A stretch of 64,000 bases of DNA from Apricaphanius iberus (Eukaryota > Chordata > Actinopteri > Cyprinodontiformes > Aphaniidae): contig JAPXFQ010000344.1 in NCBI GenBank assembly GCA_028564705.1, positions 1,369,001 through 1,433,000 of the forward strand. Reading direction: 5' to 3'. Every line of letters starts with the position of its first letter. Positions within the stretch are counted from its first letter, which is position 1. Shown here in pieces: positions 59,523-64,000 of the stretch. The notes beneath the pieces are model-generated. The model was given only the letters and a program-made list of their open reading frames with translations, was not told where the DNA came from and made no database searches. A program made the position numbers and the translations under genes.

Positions 59523-61020
59523 CAGCAGTGGAATAGAACTGCAGCTGCTCAATTGTTATGCTGCAGAAATACAGATGAAAAAATCATAGTACATTTAAAT
59601 CCTGACCAGAATGGCATCTTAAGGCTTAAGTTATAAGCATTGTAAAATATCGACTGAAATGTATCCATCCAACCTTATTAAAGAAGACTTACACACTGTT
59701 GATTTTAACCTTAGCTTTTTGTTGCAGTTTTACATTTTACATCTAAACCAGCTAAGCAGCACACTTTATCATTGAAGGAAAAGTGTCTAAAGTATCTTTA
59801 AAAGCAAATATTAAGCATTAGTTAATATCATAGAAGCATTGTTGTTCTGGTCACTGACAGGACTTTTGGATAAGTCTAGGAAAGCCTGGCTGTGAGGATT
59901 CTGCTTTGCCGTTTGCTGCTCTCAAGCTGTGTTTCTGGAACATGCTTATTTAACCAGTTTCCAGTTGCTGAACCCAGAAGGGTGTGACAAATAAATACCA
60001 AATCATATGACTATACTGACTTTTCAAAATGGGTCCTGTTTGAACAAAAGAATTCTCCCTGTGTAAATTCTTGTTTTATCATCATCTTTTTTTTTAACAG
60101 GCCTACAGAAACTTTTTTTCTTTCTGATTACCGGTATGTAATTTCACTTTCAAACATACCTTGAGCATTATTTGAACACACTTGGTAAATTTGGTTTTTG
60201 TGAGCATACAATGTATTCACGTTGTCATTAAAGCGTTCCACTCTTTTACCATTCACCTTTTTTTAAATGGTGTGTTTTCATGGTGTAGAAGAATGCAAAC
60301 AAAAAAACTTTTTGTCTTCACAGACAATTCATATAGGTGGAGAGATGTTAAGCTGTTTTATCTCTGATCTATATAGTAGCTTTTCTTTTAATACAGTGAT
60401 GGGTCCAGAGTGGTGGGTCACCTGCATACATTTGGATGGTAAATTTCTTGAAATAGATTTCAGTGAAAATCACTATAAGGGAATCTGTCTTGAATATAAC
60501 CAGAACTCCACATTTATCACTCCATATCTGCAGTGAATTTTAAAGATTAGTAACCCACATAACACAGCTGGAAATGGCTACAATTTACCTGAAGGTGACC
60601 TGACACTAGCGAATCTCTTCATGAAAACATAGCTGTTCATCAGTATTGTAAAGGATCACTTAGTCACTTAAATCACCACTCAGTGGTATTTATTTTCATT
60701 GCACTAAATTATGTATCTGCCTTTTGATTATTTTGTTATAAAGCTGGTATACTAATGTTAAGTTGTACAATAGATTGATAATAAACGAGTGAAAGTGTCT
60801 GCTGTGTTTATATTCTTTATTCAAGGTTTTTTTTTCTTTTGGAAAAGTTTTTTTTTTTTTTTTTAACCTGTTGAGCAAATCTTTTTTCAGGCAGTGTATA
60901 AGACCATCAATATTAATGAAGCTGGGTTTTGTCTCATCAGAATCTGCAAGACCTACATTCAAAGGACAGCTGAGAACCAGTTTTATTCAGAAGGAATGTT
61001 GTTTTTTTTTAGCTAAACAT
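58680..61020. other. Intergenic stretch between tbc1d20 and rbck1
   Basis: No gene seen. An (AT)n microsatellite spans 59483-59517 and T runs lie at 60826-60834 and 60848-60864. Confidence 0.45.
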
Positions 61021-61024
61021 ATAG

Positions 61025-61430
61025 TACATCCATCTTCTTTTGCTTATCCGGGGTTGAGTCGCGGGAGCAGTAGCTTTAGCAGGGAGACCCAGACTTCTCT
61101 TTACCCAGCCACTTCTGCGAGCTCCTCGGGAGGAATCCCGAGGTGTTACCAGGCCAGCCGGGAGGCATAGTCCCTCCAGCAAGTCCCCTCAACACCTCAC
61201 CAGGGAGGCGTCCAGGAGGCATCCTGACCAGATGCCTGAGCCACCTCAACTGGCTCCTCTCGATGTGGAGGAGCAGTGACTCTACTCTGAGCCTCCTCTG
61301 GATGACTGAGCTTCTCACCCTATCTCTAAGGGAGAAACCAGCCACCCTGCGGAGGAAATTAGTTTTAGCAGCCTGTATCCGTGATCTCGTTCTTTCGGTC
61401 ACCACCCAGCGTTCGTTTTAAAGATTTTAA
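61025..61430 (-). mobile_element. Rex3-like LINE fragment, minus strand
   Basis: The minus strand is open for 109 codons (61405-61076), reading FLRRVAGFSLRDRVRSSVI and QLRWLRHLVRMPPGRLPGEV, the same protein end as the copy at 23445-23925 but in better condition. Its 3' part is at the low-coordinate side (CCATCTTCTTTTGCTTATCC on the plus strand). Confidence 0.7.
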
Positions 61431-61646
61431 GACTATAATTATATAGTAAAGTAAAGAGAAAACCATGGATAAAATAAAAAAAATTGCTAAAAATCTGACT
61501 CATGCAGCATTTGTTGTAAATTGTGAACTTCTTCCTTTTGTTTCTCCATATTGCTAAATATGATTTATGTGTACACTGATTCACGCCAGGTGCGGAACGT
61601 CTGTGAATTAGACTTTACAACCTTTTGTCTGTCTCAAAACAAATTA

Positions 61647-61682
61647 ACACACACACACACATATATATATATTGTGTGTGTG
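61647..61682. repeat. Compound (AC)n(AT)n(GT)n microsatellite
   Basis: An AC run is followed by an AT run and then a GT run. The AC and GT arms are complementary, so the whole can fold into a hairpin. Confidence 0.8.
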
Positions 61683-63171
61683 CTGCTCTCCAGGTCCCTG
61701 TATCAGAATGCTAAATTTTAAATGAATTAGAAGAAATGTAGCTTCTAGTTGAACACAGTTCTAACCTCTTCCAAATTATTTGACAACCCAACCAGTTTTG
61801 CAAGCTAATTCACATTCTAGTTTTGTTTATTAAATTCAAATGTCATGAAGTATGTGTAGTCTAATGTACAAGGGACATACTGTATGTGTCAAGCTGGGCT
61901 CAGGCTCCTCTCTGACTATGATCAAGGTTCCACTCCCAACAATCACTGCATGTTTTCCAAGTGATTCCAGTTTATTAGAATTAGGGCATGTATTTTGCTT
62001 TGTCTCCATACTGGATAAGGAAGTGTTTACAATGTAAACTTGACAAGGCACATTTCAATGTCACAAAAGGGAGTTGGGACCTGTAAGGCACCACTATTTT
62101 GCAGACAAGCTGGGACAACACAATACCCGTGCAACCAAATGTAATATTTTCAAAATTCTCCTAAAATGTCATATAAATACACAAAGACTTTTTGTATTAT
62201 TTCATATGTTAAATGTGTGCTTCCTGAGTAGAAATCAAAAACACGTTTCAAGTCAACATCAACGCCGCCACCTAAGGATACAGCGCACAATGTCTAATAC
62301 ATTTTGTCCAGCAGTTATTTAGAAGTCAACACTTAAGAAGTTAAGCTAAAGAAATTACATTTTCATCACTGATCATCTTAGCTGTTACAGACCTTATACT
62401 TCAAAGTCCCCACGTGCATAAAATGAAGGCAATTTGCATTTTAAAATCATGCAATTAATGTAAACAGTGTACACAACATCCTTCACCCCAGTCTGAACAG
62501 AAAACTGAATAATCCACAAGTAGCAATTCCAAAAAACAAACAAAAAAAGTTCATATGTGTAGTCAGTAAAACAGAACAAATATACATGAATTACAAATTC
62601 AAAATACTTTCATCTCAGTTAAGCTTAGTTGGCAACAGTAATTGCAACCTTCATTGTTGAACTATTCCGGTGCATTGTTGAGAAGTGTTGAGTTGGAAAG
62701 TGAGAGATTATAGATAAAAAACACTTTAATTATTAGGACATGAATGCAAACTGAAGGAAAAACATAAAGGGGACTCCTTATATTAAAGTTGTTCAGGTAT
62801 TAAAACTTGTTCTTGTACTTTTGTTAGAAAAGGAGGAGGGAAACAAATCCCAGGTTGATCAAAGAGACTGCATTGAAAGGAGGTGGAAGTTGGCTATCAA
62901 TATGCATTCATTAATTAGCAGAAATGTAATTAAAAAGGAATAACTCTCAGTGAGGTATTTTTCATTGTGTTGAAAGTTGGCATCTTTAGGTGTAGACAGA
63001 TGTAAATAGATACATTTCATTTTCCCCTGTGTTGGTTAATGTGCCATCAAAGATTATAAATGTGTGTAAAATATAATGCAGCCAAGTGTTTAATGCATCA
63101 GATGCCTAACGTAATCCAAACGCTTAATGATGATGAAGCTGGATCATGTTGAGCTTACAAGTTTTGTTGCC
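61683..63171. other. Probable rbck1 3' UTR and downstream sequence
   Basis: No coding exon was recognised. The part next to the rbck1 stop codon is expected to be its 3' UTR, but I could not fix a polyadenylation site with confidence. Confidence 0.4.
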
Positions 63172-63500
63172 TTAGTGGCAGTTTTGGCAATTGGGATGAC
63201 AAGGCTGATTGTTGACCCGACATCTACAGCCACCGGATGTATCGCCATTTCCCTGTAAAGAGAAGAAAAAAAAAGTTAAATGAATAAAGAACAACAAAAG
63301 CACATTACCTACACACGTCTGTGTAGCTTTGTATGAATATGTCCCGTGAGATTTACATTTGGTCCCCATCGAGCTTGTTTGGTGACCCAGCAGATTTCAG
63401 TCTTGCACATCAGACAACAGATCCAGTCGCAGCCATCTTTTTTCTGGACAATGATGTCACAGCGTGGGCATTTCATGGCTTCTCCGTTTGCCACCATGCT
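63172..63500 (-). CDS. rbck1: RBCK1/HOIL-1 C-terminal exons (RING2 of an RBR ubiquitin ligase), partial gene
   Basis: Two exons on the minus strand: about 63500-63357 and 63252-63172 (stop). The first encodes [20 protein letters not shown] and [14 protein letters not shown]. The second encodes [20 protein letters not shown], ending PNCQNCH. This matches the C-terminus of RBCK1 (HOIL-1), including the cysteine of KDGCDW, which corresponds to the catalytic Cys of RING2 in the human protein. RBCK1 is part of the linear ubiquitin chain assembly complex in NF-kB signalling. The acceptor at about 63500 has two overlapping AGs, so its exact base is unsure. The residue after DWI is Cys where I recall Arg in human. 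All upstream exons lie beyond the right edge of the window. The gene converges on tbc1d20. Confidence 0.92.
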
Positions 63501-64000
63501 CTACAGTCACAGAGTCATTTAACAGCTTGTAAAATTTAGTAAGAAACCCGGATGTAAAAAAACAGCCACGTTAGAAATATGCATAATGCCAGTTGTTCAA
63601 AAAATTACCAGATTTCTAAAACCATATTACACAAGTCCTTTGCCAGACTGTAGTGACTAAATGAAAATAGATAAACTTTGAATTAAGGAAACCAAATTCA
63701 TGAATAGAACTTCAGCTAGATAATATTTATCTAACAAATATCAATAGTTTACTGAAGGTACCCAAGATATCAACAAGAGACGGCTGCCTTCATAAAAAGG
63801 AACTTGTGATTTGAAAATTACATATTTTATTAACCCTGGTTATCTTTGTTTGATCTCAAAATGTGTTTACTGATATGAAAAAACTGACCCTTTCATGCAT
63901 GAATTATGACAACCTCAATCAAGGTTTTTTATTTACTACGGTAATTGAGTTTATGAAGTTTTTGAAGAGTACATTTGATACCAATTACAGACTTCAAAAA
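63501..64000. other. rbck1 intron, no exon seen
   Basis: AT-rich sequence without an open, motif-bearing segment up to the window edge. Confidence 0.5.

Overview
The window is nuclear DNA from a ray-finned (teleost) fish. It is AT-rich, has intron-split vertebrate genes with GT/AG boundaries, and is crowded with fossils of fish transposons: Tc1-like, Harbinger, hAT-like, an L2-like LINE and Rex3-like/RTE LINE ends. All calls come from reading the sequence. Family names rest on protein and repeat motifs I recognise, not on a database search.

Layout. Positions 1-29000 contain no host gene that I can support. The stretch holds a Tc1 fossil (about 1770-3000), a two-gene Harbinger relic (about 9180-12330), a decayed near full-length L2-like LINE (about 12370-16520) with an inverted partner (17521-18180), a miniature inverted-repeat element (21151-21891), Rex3-like LINE ends, and a second Tc1 copy with recognisable terminal repeats (26074-27552). 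Positions 29319-47180 hold znfx1 on the minus strand. I could join 18 coding exons into an uninterrupted 1905-codon frame, preceded by a 5' exon with a tiny upstream ORF, a TATA box and an interferon-response-type element. Positions 47250-50400 are intergenic and carry a long repeat I cannot name. Positions 50829-58377 hold tbc1d20 on the plus strand: eight exons, 397 codons. Positions 58700-63170 are intergenic with a Rex3-like fragment. The last two coding exons of rbck1, minus strand, lie at 63172-63500; the rest of that gene is beyond the right edge.

How the genes relate. ZNFX1 is an antiviral RNA helicase-like sensor. RBCK1 (HOIL-1) is an RBR ubiquitin ligase of the linear ubiquitin assembly complex. 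TBC1D20 is an ER-anchored Rab1 GTPase-activating protein. tbc1d20 and rbck1 face each other tail to tail, as I recall they do in human. znfx1 lies head to head with tbc1d20. They are not an operon; the neighbourhood is of interest mainly because two of the three genes act in innate immunity. I found no CRISPR array, rRNA or tRNA gene. The best candidates for a second look are the znfx1 promoter, intron 2 of znfx1 (almost entirely a decayed Tc1 copy), and several repeat families I could not name.
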